Positions 42,767-50,553 of a stretch of 64,000 bases of DNA are shown piece by piece (within the stretch, counting starts at the first letter, position 1; each line of letters begins with the position of its first letter). The notes below the pieces were generated by a model that searched no databases, had not been told where the DNA came from, and worked only from the letters and a program-made list of their open reading frames with translations. The DNA comes from an uncultured Verrucomicrobiota bacterium (GTDB lineage: Bacteria > Verrucomicrobiota > Kiritimatiellia > CAIQIC01 > Lenti-01), in assembly GCA_937860055.1 (NCBI GenBank), contig CALMBO010000029.1:1-64000 (forward strand). The letters run 5' to 3'. Made by a program: the position numbers and the translations under genes.

Positions 42767-43945
42767 CTACTTTTCCGCCGATTCCCACGCGGCGTTCTTT
42801 TCGAGATATCGCCAGGTGGTCAGCGCATCGATATAGATGCTTTCCAGAACGACATCTGGCTTTGCATCAAGCACTTGCCGGCACCCGGCTGGCGCACCTA
42901 GAATATTTTCCCATGTCCCTGCCCTGTCAACAGATGCAAAGGACAGAATTTCCGGTGACCGGTCGGACAACACCTCCATGAAGGAATCCGAAGCGTACAC
43001 CATCGTCAACGGACTCCGGCTCCGATCCGCCTGCAACCGCCGGTATTCCTCTGTCCATGCAGGCGATGTCTTCTCGATCATCGGAACCGGAAAGGCGTCG
43101 AAAGCCACTCCCAGCGCACGTAGATCATACCAGAATTCCTGGTCTTCCGGTACGGACACAAAAGGAACCGCCTCGGGATCCAGCGGAGGCAAGGCCGGGA
43201 ATTCCGCTCTCAGAAAGCGGATGATCTCGGCGGCGGCGACCGTTCGGCCCCATTCGTTCCAATGGCAGTCGCGTTTGTAAAACAGCAGGCGCTCCGGATG
43301 CCGGGCCTGGGCCTCGCGCATCGCTCCGTCCGGCACGATGTAGTATTTCCGGATGTCCTCCGGCATCCGCTCGTCGATCCGCGTCGACAGCACATGCCGG
43401 TCCGGCAGGCGGAAGGCTCCGCGGAACAGGTCCCGGCAGAAATCCAGCCGGCTCGGTGCCATGACGAAATAGTAGGAAATGCCCGCCTTCCGGAAGAATT
43501 CGCGCTTCAGGCGGATGATTTCCAGGAAGCGATCGATTTCACCGTCGCGGAGCATGATCTTGCCGCGGTATCGGTCGATATGGGCGAGGCCGAACACATA
43601 GCCATCCTCCAGGAAGATGCTTTCCAATCCATTGGCGCCCAGCGTGCGGTGGCGCACATGGGCCTGGACCCGGATCAGCGGGCCGCGGTACGGGAAGGCA
43701 TCGCGCCAATAGTCGTCCCACTGCCATGGGAACCTCATCCCTTCGGCGATTCCGAGAGGGAACGCCGGCCTGGGCGAAGGCTTCCGGTATTCGGATTGCG
43801 ACAGGATCCGATCGTCGCGCCCAAGGCCCGCTCCGCTCAACGCCAGCGGAGTGAACAAGGCGGCCAGGAAGAACGCGCATGTGGCCACGGTCTCAACGGC
43901 CTTCCGCCTCGGATATGCGCTCGAAGATTGGAATTCCGGGTTCAT
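42767..43945 (-). CDS. AlgX/AlgJ-like SGNH-fold acetyltransferase-associated protein
   Basis: A 392-aa protein with an N-terminal membrane anchor or signal (ETVATCAFFLAALFTPLAL, about residues 17-35) and a periplasmic SGNH-like domain of the AlgX/AlgJ type. FLEDGYVFGL, YYFVMAPSRLDFC, LFYKRDCHWNEWGRTVAAAEI (the conserved DxHWN motif) and VYASDSFMEVL (SGNH Ser motif) are visible. In alginate and cell-wall systems such proteins transfer acyl groups, exported by a MBOAT partner, onto a polysaccharide. The MBOAT gene ends one base upstream, strongly supporting that pairing. Start MNPEFQ chosen by this junction; the longer track ORF overlaps the MBOAT gene. Confidence 0.88.
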   Translation of the reverse strand: MNPEFQSSSAYPRRKAVETVATCAFFLAALFTPLALSGAGLGRDDRILSQSEYRKPSPRPAFPLGIAEGMRFPWQWDDYWRDAFPYRGPLIRVQAHVRHRTLGANGLESIFLEDGYVFGLAHIDRYRGKIMLRDGEIDRFLEIIRLKREFFRKAGISYYFVMAPSRLDFCRDLFRGAFRLPDRHVLSTRIDERMPEDIRKYYIVPDGAMREAQARHPERLLFYKRDCHWNEWGRTVAAAEIIRFLRAEFPALPPLDPEAVPFVSVPEDQEFWYDLRALGVAFDAFPVPMIEKTSPAWTEEYRRLQADRSRSPLTMVYASDSFMEVLSDRSPEILSFASVDRAGTWENILGAPAGCRQVLDAKPDVVLESIYIDALTTWRYLEKNAAWESAEK

Positions 43946-43946
43946 T

Positions 43947-45485
43947 CTAGAATCGGAAATAGATGAAGGGGTTGTAGGTTTCCGCCACCAGGCACGGGAC
44001 GCACGCCCCAAACAACGCCAGGATCACCGCAAGCCGGAGCGCCAGATAGACCGCCGTCTCGCCGTTCGCGCCCTCCGCCGTCCGCGCGCCGGCAAGGACG
44101 CCCTGGATCCGCCGGGCCAGAACGGGAGCCGTCGGCAGGGAGAACAGAATGCCGGCGGCCATGGCCAACCGGACATCGCCACCGAACCAGAACCAGACTT
44201 CGCTGCCGCCGGGCAATGTCTCTCCGAGTCCAATCATCGCTTTCCAGAAGGCCATCGCCTGGCTCCACGTTTCCGCGCGGAACAAGACCCATCCGAACAT
44301 CACCACCAGCAGCGTGTAGAGGTGCCCGAGGAAGCGGATCCTCGTCCCGCGGCCGCGGAAGGCCCGTTCCAGAACCAGGAAAAGGCCATGGTACATCCCC
44401 CACAGCAGGAAATTCAGGCTGGCGCCGTGCCAGAATCCGCACAGGGCAAAAACGACCCACAGATTGAAATAGGTCCGGACCCTCGTGCACCGGTTTCCCC
44501 CCAGAGGGATATAAAGGTAGTCCCGGAACCAGGTGGACAGCGAGATGTGCCATCGCCGCCAGAATTCCTGCACCGACCGCGAGATGTACGGATAGTTGAA
44601 ATTCTCGAGGAACTCGAAGCCGAACATCCGCCCCAGTCCGATCGCCATGTCGGAATATCCGCTGAAATCGAAATAGATCTGCAGCGTGTAGGCGAGCGTC
44701 CCGATCCACGCCGCGCCGAAGGTCACCTCATCGGCAGCCAGCCCGAACGCCTTGTCCGCCAGGATGGCGACCTGGTTCGCGATGAGCACCTTCTTGGCCA
44801 GGCCGATGATGAACCGCCGGATTCCCGATGCCGCCTTTTCCGGACTCAGCACCCGGCGCCGGAGCTGGCTCGCCACGTCGCAATAGCGGACGATGGGACC
44901 CGCCACCAGCTGCGGAAACATCGTGATGTAGCAGGCGAACGCCACCAGTCCGCGGGCGGGCGGCACCGTCCCTTGATACACGTCGATCGTGTAGCTCATC
45001 GCCTGGAAAATGAAGAAGCTGATGCCCAGCGGAAGAGCGATGGATTCCATCGACAGCGGGATGCCCGCGTTGCCCAGGATCCCCACCAGGAAATTCATGT
45101 ACTTGAAATAGATCAGCATCCCCAGGTTGCCGGCCACTGCCAGAAGCAAAATCCACAGCCGTCCCCGCCGCCTTCGCGGACTGTCCGACGGATTCCGCTC
45201 CCCCAGCAGCGCCCCCGCCACGTAGTTCAACCCAATGGCCGCGAACAGGATGTATATCCGCTTCTGCTCCCCCCAGAAATAGAAAAGCAGGCTGGCCGCC
45301 AGCAGGCAGAAATTCCCCGCCCATGTTCCCGCCGAAGACGAAAGTTCCCGCGCCCCCCATCCTTCTCCGGACGAATCGCGCGATCCGGGACTTGTCCGCC
45401 GCCACCAAAGGAATGTGCCGGCATAGTAGGTGGCCAAAACCAATGGCAGAAACCAAAACAAGAATGTGATGGAACTGAATACCAT
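43947..45485 (-). CDS. MBOAT-family O-acyltransferase (AlgI-like)
   Basis: A 512-aa polytopic membrane protein, about ten TM segments. The N-terminus MVFSSITFLFWFLPLVL is the AlgI-type opening. Conserved blocks include PLGISFFIFQAMSYTIDVYQG, YITMFPQLVAGPIVRY, YFDFSGYSDMAIGLGRMFGF, EFWRRWHISLSTWFRDYLYIPLGG and the active-site His in CGFWHGASLNF. It moves acyl groups across the inner membrane for O-acylation of a polysaccharide with its AlgX-like neighbour. It contains an extra hydrophilic loop near residues 30-55. The start at 45485 is chosen by homology; the track start adds 21 residues. Confidence 0.93.
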   Translation of the reverse strand: MVFSSITFLFWFLPLVLATYYAGTFLWWRRTSPGSRDSSGEGWGARELSSSAGTWAGNFCLLAASLLFYFWGEQKRIYILFAAIGLNYVAGALLGERNPSDSPRRRRGRLWILLLAVAGNLGMLIYFKYMNFLVGILGNAGIPLSMESIALPLGISFFIFQAMSYTIDVYQGTVPPARGLVAFACYITMFPQLVAGPIVRYCDVASQLRRRVLSPEKAASGIRRFIIGLAKKVLIANQVAILADKAFGLAADEVTFGAAWIGTLAYTLQIYFDFSGYSDMAIGLGRMFGFEFLENFNYPYISRSVQEFWRRWHISLSTWFRDYLYIPLGGNRCTRVRTYFNLWVVFALCGFWHGASLNFLLWGMYHGLFLVLERAFRGRGTRIRFLGHLYTLLVVMFGWVLFRAETWSQAMAFWKAMIGLGETLPGGSEVWFWFGGDVRLAMAAGILFSLPTAPVLARRIQGVLAGARTAEGANGETAVYLALRLAVILALFGACVPCLVAETYNPFIYFRF

Positions 45486-45573
45486 TCGAACGGATCCGCC
45501 GCCTGTTGTTGAAGGCGGGAATATCGTCGATTCCCGCAGGAGTGACAAGGGAAAAGCTCGCCGCCGGCCCTTC

Positions 45574-45603
45574 TTGATTTCCTGCCGCGATGGGTTGTAG
45601 AGT
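45574..45603 (+). promoter_or_regulatory. Candidate promoter giving a leaderless transcript
   Basis: TTGATT (45574-45579) and TAGAGT (45598-45603) are 18 bp apart, and the ATG of the SGNH gene begins 8 nt after the -10 box, so transcription would start at or next to the start codon. There is no Shine-Dalgarno before that ATG. The same arrangement recurs at other genes here (see findings). Confidence 0.45.
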
Positions 45604-45610
45604 CCCTCCT

Positions 45611-46282
45611 ATGAAGCGGATGCCGATTCTCCTGTGCCTGGCCTGCGTCGCCCATGCGGCGTCCCTTGAAGCGGCCCCCCTGCGCGTGGCCTGCGTGGGC
45701 GACAGCATCACCTACGGCGCCTTCATTCCCGACCGTGAAAACGCCTCCTATCCCGCCCTCCTCCAAACCCTCTCCGGCGGCAGGATCGTCGTCACCAATC
45801 TCGGCGTCAGCGGCCACACCCTCGTCAAGACCGGCAAGCTGTCCTGGTGGAATTCCCCCGCCTTCGCCGAATCGGCCGCCTTCGCGCCCGATGTGGTCGT
45901 CATCATGCTGGGAACCTGCGACACCGCCGAACCCGAAAAACTGGACGACTACGAACCCGACCTGAACGCCCTGCTGGATCATTTCGCCGGCCTCCCCTCC
46001 TCCCCGCGAATCCTGGTCGCGACGCCTCCCCCCGTCACCACGATCCGGGAATGGAAACTGAACTGGCGGCTGAATCACCGCATCATTCCCGCCATCCGGC
46101 GCACCTGCAAGGCCCGGAATATTCCCGTCGTCGATGTGAATTCCGCCTTCAAAGGCCGGCACCACTTGATCCCCGACGCCCTGCATCCCAACGCGGAGGG
46201 TGCCGCGATCATCGCCCGCACCGTCCTGGACGCCTTGCAATCCCTCCAGTTTCTCCAGCCGGTGCCGTCGACGATTCCATAG
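45611..46282 (+). CDS. SGNH/GDSL-family hydrolase, secreted
   Basis: A 223-aa protein with a short signal peptide (MKRMPILLCLACVAHAASLEA). The SGNH blocks follow: block I CVGDSITYGAF with the nucleophile Ser, block II glycine NLGVSGHT, block III MLGTCD, where the usual GxND Asn is replaced by Cys, and block V IPDALHPNAEGAAII with the Asp-His pair. Likely an esterase/deacylase acting on carbohydrate esters in the periplasm. It is divergent from the AlgI/AlgX-like genes, so removal of the acyl groups those enzymes add is a plausible but unproven role. The loss of block III Asn may lower activity or change the oxyanion hole. Confidence 0.83.
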   Translation: MKRMPILLCLACVAHAASLEAAPLRVACVGDSITYGAFIPDRENASYPALLQTLSGGRIVVTNLGVSGHTLVKTGKLSWWNSPAFAESAAFAPDVVVIMLGTCDTAEPEKLDDYEPDLNALLDHFAGLPSSPRILVATPPPVTTIREWKLNWRLNHRIIPAIRRTCKARNIPVVDVNSAFKGRHHLIPDALHPNAEGAAIIARTVLDALQSLQFLQPVPSTIP

Positions 46283-46333
46283 GGAATCGGGACCGGTGCC
46301 TGTCCCCCCGGCAATCCCGGGTGGCTGGGCGGA

Positions 46334-47521
46334 TCACTTCTGCCACTTGGCTTCGAATCTTCTGGTCCCGGCATCCCATGCCGCCTGGAGCAAGGCTTTG
46401 TTCACTCCCCAAAACGCCCCCAGTACACCGAGGAAGCGGGATTGGATGCGCCGTCCGGCGAGAAACGACAGGCCGCTGATTCCGATTCCCGCCGCCAGCC
46501 CGGCAAAAAGAGCCTTGGCCACCCCGCCGCCTTTCCACGCCATGATTCCCGCCGAACCGAACATCAGCAGGACCATAAACGGCGTCCACAACCTCAGGTA
46601 CTTGTGGGAGAGCCATTGGAACCAGACCGGATTCGCAAAAACAGAATAGATGGAGGGCTCTAATTTCCCCAATTGCCAGATTCCCGCCAAGGTCCGGCGC
46701 TTCCGGATGCCTTCCTGGCCGAAACGGGCGGAGGGCAGGTCGAACGCGCGCGCGTCCGGCTCGAAAAGACATCGAAACCCCGCCAAAACCGCCCGCATGG
46801 GAATCAAGACGTCATCCACCAGGGTGTTTTCCGGAATGGGCCGGCACAGTTCCTTCCGGATCGCATAGAGCGCGCCGGTCGCGCCCGGAACCGCCCAGAA
46901 ACGGCTTTCGCACCGCCGGATGAACTTCTCGTATCCCCAGTAGGATTCCGCCCCCTTCTGCGCCCCGCCCTCCGCCGATTCATAGACCAGCGCCCCCGAC
47001 ACCACTCCGACCTGGGCATCCGCAAAATTCTCCAGCAGCCGGGAAATCGCCCCTTCTTCCACCCGCTGCCGGGCATCCATCATCACCAGGATCGGCTGCG
47101 CCGCCTTCTCCATCAGCTTGTTCAACACCGCCGCCTTGCCCCGGCGGCGGTCGAAATCGAGAATGTGGATCGAAGGTTGAAGGTTGCCGGTTGGAGGTTG
47201 CAGGTTGGCTCCATCCTGAATTCTGAATTCTGAATTCTGAATTCTCTCCTTGGCCAGCTCTCCCGTCCCATCCGTGCACCCATCCAGCCCGATCCAGATT
47301 TCGCGGATGGGTTCGCTCTTCGCCAGGGCCAGCAGGTTCTCCAGTTTCCGCGGCAAGGTGGCGGCTTCGTTGTGCGCGGCGATCAGCACCGAAACGCCGC
47401 CCTCGAACCTCCCCTTTCCCGCGGGCCGGCCCCGAAGCCCCGCCAGCAGCCAGATCAACGCGGGATATCCCGCATAGGCGTAGGCGAGAAGCGCGACGGA
47501 AATGGAGAACACGATCCACAT
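46334..47521 (-). CDS. Membrane-associated GT2 glycosyltransferase with inserted heptamer tract
   Basis: A 395-aa processive-type GT2. It has an N-terminal TM (VFSISVALLAYAYAGYPALIWLL), GVSVLIAAHNEAATL, the donor-site WIGLDGCTDGTGEL, FDRRRGKAAVLNKL, VMMDARQRV (DXD-like), PGATGALYAIRKE and VDDVLIPM, then a QEGIRKRRTLAG motif (QxxRW-like) and about three C-terminal TMs. Between GELAKE and IHILDF lies about 25 aa with low-complexity sequence (IQNSEFRIQDGANLQPP...) encoded by an 11-unit heptamer tract at 47172-47248. The reading frame is kept, so the enzyme may still work with a lengthened loop after the first helix. Convergent with the SGNH gene. Confidence 0.87.
   Translation of the reverse strand: MWIVFSISVALLAYAYAGYPALIWLLAGLRGRPAGKGRFEGGVSVLIAAHNEAATLPRKLENLLALAKSEPIREIWIGLDGCTDGTGELAKERIQNSEFRIQDGANLQPPTGNLQPSIHILDFDRRRGKAAVLNKLMEKAAQPILVMMDARQRVEEGAISRLLENFADAQVGVVSGALVYESAEGGAQKGAESYWGYEKFIRRCESRFWAVPGATGALYAIRKELCRPIPENTLVDDVLIPMRAVLAGFRCLFEPDARAFDLPSARFGQEGIRKRRTLAGIWQLGKLEPSIYSVFANPVWFQWLSHKYLRLWTPFMVLLMFGSAGIMAWKGGGVAKALFAGLAAGIGISGLSFLAGRRIQSRFLGVLGAFWGVNKALLQAAWDAGTRRFEAKWQK
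47172..47248 (+). repeat. In-frame heptamer tract inside a glycosyltransferase gene
   Basis: Eleven 7-mers on the plus strand: GAAGGTT twice, GCCGGTT, GGAGGTT, GCAGGTT, a degenerate GGCTCCA, TCCTGAA, TTCTGAA three times, then TTCTCTC. Two different heptamer families (GNNGGTT and TTCTGAA) are joined. The period is the same as in the GTCTNNN tracts near 13.5 kb, but this array is inside a coding region. Confidence 0.85.
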
Positions 47522-47647
47522 GCCTCTTCCTCTATATCAAATCCGCGGGCGCTTCAATCCGGGAGTGCTTCCGATGAACCGGCCGGCCCGCCCCGCCGCG
47601 CCAAATTGTCTTGATTTCGGCTCCGTTTCCTTGGACAAGACAGAGAT

Positions 47648-48607
47648 ATGAATCCGCTCATTTCCGTGGTCACGCCCGTCTACAAGGCCGAAGCCTGCGT
47701 GGATGAACTCTGCCGGCGCCTCGTCGCCGCCCTCGAACCCATTTCCCCGGACTTCGAAATCATCATGGTCGAGGATGCCAGCCCGGATGCCTCGTGGGAC
47801 GCCATGGCCCGGATCATGGCCGCAGAGCCCCGGTGCAAAGGGATCCGCCTCTCGCGAAATTTCGGGCAGCACTACGCCATCACGGCCGGCCTCGAACACG
47901 CTTCCGGCGAATGGATCGTGGTCATGGATTGCGACCTGCAGGACCAGCCGGAGGAAATCGCGAAGCTGTACCAGGCCGCCACGCATGGCGGTTTCGACGT
48001 GGTCTTCGGCCGCCGGACCCGGCGCCGGGACCGCTGGCTCAAGCGGATGTCGTCCACGTGCTTCTATGCCATCTACAACTACTTCACCGACTCCCGGTTC
48101 GACCACACCGTGGCCAATTTCAGCATCTCCCGCCGGCCGGTGATCGAGGAATTCCTCCGGATGCGCGAGCACAACCGGTCCTTTCCCCTTTTCATCCGCT
48201 GGCTCGGATTCTCCGTCGGCTACGTCGAGGTGGCCCACGCAGAGCGGTTCTCGGGCGAAACCTCCTACACCCTCCGCAAACTGTTCCAGCTCTCGGCCGA
48301 AAGCATCCTGTCGCAATCCAACAAGCCGCTCCACCTCTCCATTGCGGCAGGCCTCCTGCTGGCCGCCGGCGCATTCCTGATGGCGCTATATTATGTCATC
48401 AAGTATTTTCTCTATGGCATCCCCGTGACCGGCTGGACCAGCATGATGGTTTCGCTGTGGTTCATCGGCGGCGTCCTTCTCGCCAACCTCGGCATCCTGG
48501 GACTCTACCTGGGGCGCGTCTTCAACGAGGTCAAGAACCGGCCCCTCTATGTGGTTCGGCAGCGGGTCGGGTTCCCCTCCCCCGGGACGCGGCAGGGAGG
48601 CCCCTGA
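47648..48607 (+). CDS. GT2 glycosyltransferase, GtrB/ArnC-like
   Basis: A 319-aa enzyme of the undecaprenyl-phosphate glycosyltransferase group. The catalytic domain (about 1-235) has VVTPVYKAEACV, MVEDASPDASW, RLSRNFGQHYAITAGLEHA, VVMDCDLQDQPEEI and VVFGRRTRRRDRW, with ERFSGETSYTLRKLFQLS at the membrane-proximal helix. Two C-terminal TMs follow (about 240-265 and 275-300), as in GtrB. It would charge undecaprenyl phosphate with a sugar for a GT-C or flippase. A TTGATT box lies 37 bp upstream of the ATG, and a TGTCTTG/CAAGACA inverted repeat occupies 47607-47642. The stop overlaps the next start (TGATG). Confidence 0.92.
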   Translation: MNPLISVVTPVYKAEACVDELCRRLVAALEPISPDFEIIMVEDASPDASWDAMARIMAAEPRCKGIRLSRNFGQHYAITAGLEHASGEWIVVMDCDLQDQPEEIAKLYQAATHGGFDVVFGRRTRRRDRWLKRMSSTCFYAIYNYFTDSRFDHTVANFSISRRPVIEEFLRMREHNRSFPLFIRWLGFSVGYVEVAHAERFSGETSYTLRKLFQLSAESILSQSNKPLHLSIAAGLLLAAGAFLMALYYVIKYFLYGIPVTGWTSMMVSLWFIGGVLLANLGILGLYLGRVFNEVKNRPLYVVRQRVGFPSPGTRQGGP

Positions 48608-49341
48608 TGCCCATCGAGAACCGCGAATGGGATTCCCGGTTTTTCGGCTATCCCGTGGCTTCGGCATCGTTCGGCCCCGCCCTCCCCCGGCTCCCGGACA
48701 TCCTCGCCGCGCGGGACGAGGCGCGGCAGGCCGCTGTCCGCCTCTTGTACCTCTTCCTGCCTCCCGTCGACGCGGCTCTCCGAAGCTCCATCGAGCAGGC
48801 GGGTTTCCTCCCGGTGGGTCAAAAAGTGGAATACGCCAGGAAGGTCGGCATGCCGCCCCCGATGGAACCGGGACCGGACATCGCCTTGTGCCGCGAAAGC
48901 AGCGCTCCGCTGGAACAACTCGCACTGGAAAGCGGCTCCCACAGCCGCTTCCGTCTCGACCCGGGCTTCCGGAACCGTGAATTCGAACGCTTGTACGGGG
49001 AATGGCTGGCCTCTTCCTTGCGCGGCGACCAGGGCAAGCAGGTCTTCGTGGCGGGAAGCGCGGCGCGCCCGCTCGGCCTCGTCACGCTGGAGCCCGGGCC
49101 CTCCGCGGCCCGGATCGGCCTTCTGGCCGTGGATGCCTCCCAGCGGGGACGCGGCCTCGGCCGCCGCCTCGTGGCCGAAGCGGAGCGCTTCTGCGTCCGC
49201 AACCGGATCGCCGAGCTCCAGGTGGCCACGCAATCGGCCAATCGCGGCGCCTGCCGCTTCTACGAAACCTGCGGCTTCGGAAAATCCTCCGAGACCGATG
49301 TCTTCCATGCCTGGCTGATGCCCTCACAAGCCGGCCCGTAA
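48607..49341 (+). CDS. wecD: GNAT acyltransferase, WecD/RffC-like (dTDP-4-amino-4,6-dideoxygalactose acetyltransferase)
   Basis: A 244-aa protein. The N-terminal half resembles WecD (WDSRFFG near residue 9 and an SRFRLDPGF...FERLYGEWL block). The C-terminal GNAT core has ARIGLLAVDASQRGRGLGRRLVAEAERF (acetyl-CoA loop) and VATQSANRGACRFYETCGF. The immediate downstream gene is WecE-like; in enterobacterial common antigen synthesis WecE makes dTDP-Fuc4N and WecD acetylates it. The context therefore supports the assignment more than sequence alone does. The start at TGATG overlap with the GT2 is secure; the track ORF (515 aa) runs out of frame through the GT2 gene. Confidence 0.78.
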   Translation: MPIENREWDSRFFGYPVASASFGPALPRLPDILAARDEARQAAVRLLYLFLPPVDAALRSSIEQAGFLPVGQKVEYARKVGMPPPMEPGPDIALCRESSAPLEQLALESGSHSRFRLDPGFRNREFERLYGEWLASSLRGDQGKQVFVAGSAARPLGLVTLEPGPSAARIGLLAVDASQRGRGLGRRLVAEAERFCVRNRIAELQVATQSANRGACRFYETCGFGKSSETDVFHAWLMPSQAGP

Positions 49342-49363
49342 ACCCAGATCGCGCGAGACGAAC

Positions 49364-50494
49364 ATGCCACAGATTCCATTCAACAAACCGTTCCTGACCG
49401 GCAAGGAAACCGACTACATCCGCCAGGCCGTGGAATCCGGAAAGATCTCCGGCAACGGGGCGTTCACCCAGAAATGCCAGCGCTTCCTGGAACAGCGCTA
49501 CGGATTCCGGAAAGTCCTGCTGACGACCAGCTGCACGGATGCGCTGGAAATGGCGGCCATCCTGTCGGAGACCGGCCCCGGCGACGAAGTCATCGTGCCT
49601 TCCTACACCTTTGTCTCGTCCGCCCTGGCGTTTGTGCGGCAGGGAACGAAGATCGTGTTCGCCGACAGCCGGCCGGACCATCCCAACCTGGACCTGGACC
49701 GGGTGGAAGCGCTGATCACCCCGCGCACGAAGGTGCTCGTGGTCGTGCACTACGCCGGCGTGGCCTGCGACATGGACCGCGCCATGGCCCTGGCGCAAAA
49801 GCACAACCTGCTGGTGGTGGAGGATGCCGCGCAGGCCATCGACGCCACCTGCAAGGGCCGCCCCCTGGGCGGCATCGGACACTTCGGCTGCTTCTCCTTC
49901 CACGAAACCAAGAACATCATCTCCGGCGAAGGCGGCGCGCTCGCCATCAACGACCCGCGCTTCTGCCGCCGCTCGGAGATCATCTGGGAAAAGGGAACGA
50001 ACCGCGCCGAATTCTTCCGCGGCGAGGTGAACAAGTACGGCTGGGTGGACACGGGATCCTCCTTCCTGCCCTCCGAGATCATCGCCGCGTTCCTCTTTGC
50101 CCAGCTCGAACAGTTGGAGCCCATCCAGGCGAAACGAAAAGCCCTTTGGAATGCCTATGCCAGGGAACTTGTCCCCCTCGCCGCGCAGGGCCGGATCCTC
50201 CTGCCCGGCATCCCCGCCGATGCCAGCAACAACGCCCACATGTTCTACATCGTCTGCCGCTCGCTGGAGGAACGCACCGCCCTCATCGCCCACCTGAAGC
50301 AGCACGGCATTCTGGCCGTGTTCCATTATCTCTCGCTGCACAAGAGCCCCTTCTACGCCCCCAGGCACGACGGCCGCGAACTGCCGCATGCGGACCGCTT
50401 TGCCGATTGCCTCCTGCGCCTGCCCATGTATTTCGATCTGTCCATCGGACAGGTGGAGGAAATCTGCGGCCGGATCCGGCGGTTCTTCGCCTAG
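49364..50494 (+). CDS. wecE: DegT/DnrJ/EryC1/StrS aminotransferase, dTDP-4-amino-4,6-dideoxygalactose transaminase-like
   Basis: A 376-aa PLP enzyme of the sugar aminotransferase family. Key blocks are IPFNKPFLTGKETDYI, TTSCTDALEMAA, VVEDAAQAIDATCKGRPLGGIGHFGCFSFHETKNIISGEGGAL (which includes the PLP lysine in HETKN) and the C-terminal FHYLSLHKSPFY. The HETKN and full-length collinearity point to WecE/RffA, which aminates dTDP-4-keto-6-deoxyglucose. It lies 22 bp after the WecD-like gene. Together they would supply dTDP-Fuc4NAc to a glycosyltransferase in this block. Confidence 0.92.
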   Translation: MPQIPFNKPFLTGKETDYIRQAVESGKISGNGAFTQKCQRFLEQRYGFRKVLLTTSCTDALEMAAILSETGPGDEVIVPSYTFVSSALAFVRQGTKIVFADSRPDHPNLDLDRVEALITPRTKVLVVVHYAGVACDMDRAMALAQKHNLLVVEDAAQAIDATCKGRPLGGIGHFGCFSFHETKNIISGEGGALAINDPRFCRRSEIIWEKGTNRAEFFRGEVNKYGWVDTGSSFLPSEIIAAFLFAQLEQLEPIQAKRKALWNAYARELVPLAAQGRILLPGIPADASNNAHMFYIVCRSLEERTALIAHLKQHGILAVFHYLSLHKSPFYAPRHDGRELPHADRFADCLLRLPMYFDLSIGQVEEICGRIRRFFA

Positions 50495-50553
50495 GCCGCC
50501 CCCGCCGGTTTGCCCTTGTTTTCGCCCCTTGTTCTGGGCCATTCTCGCATCCA

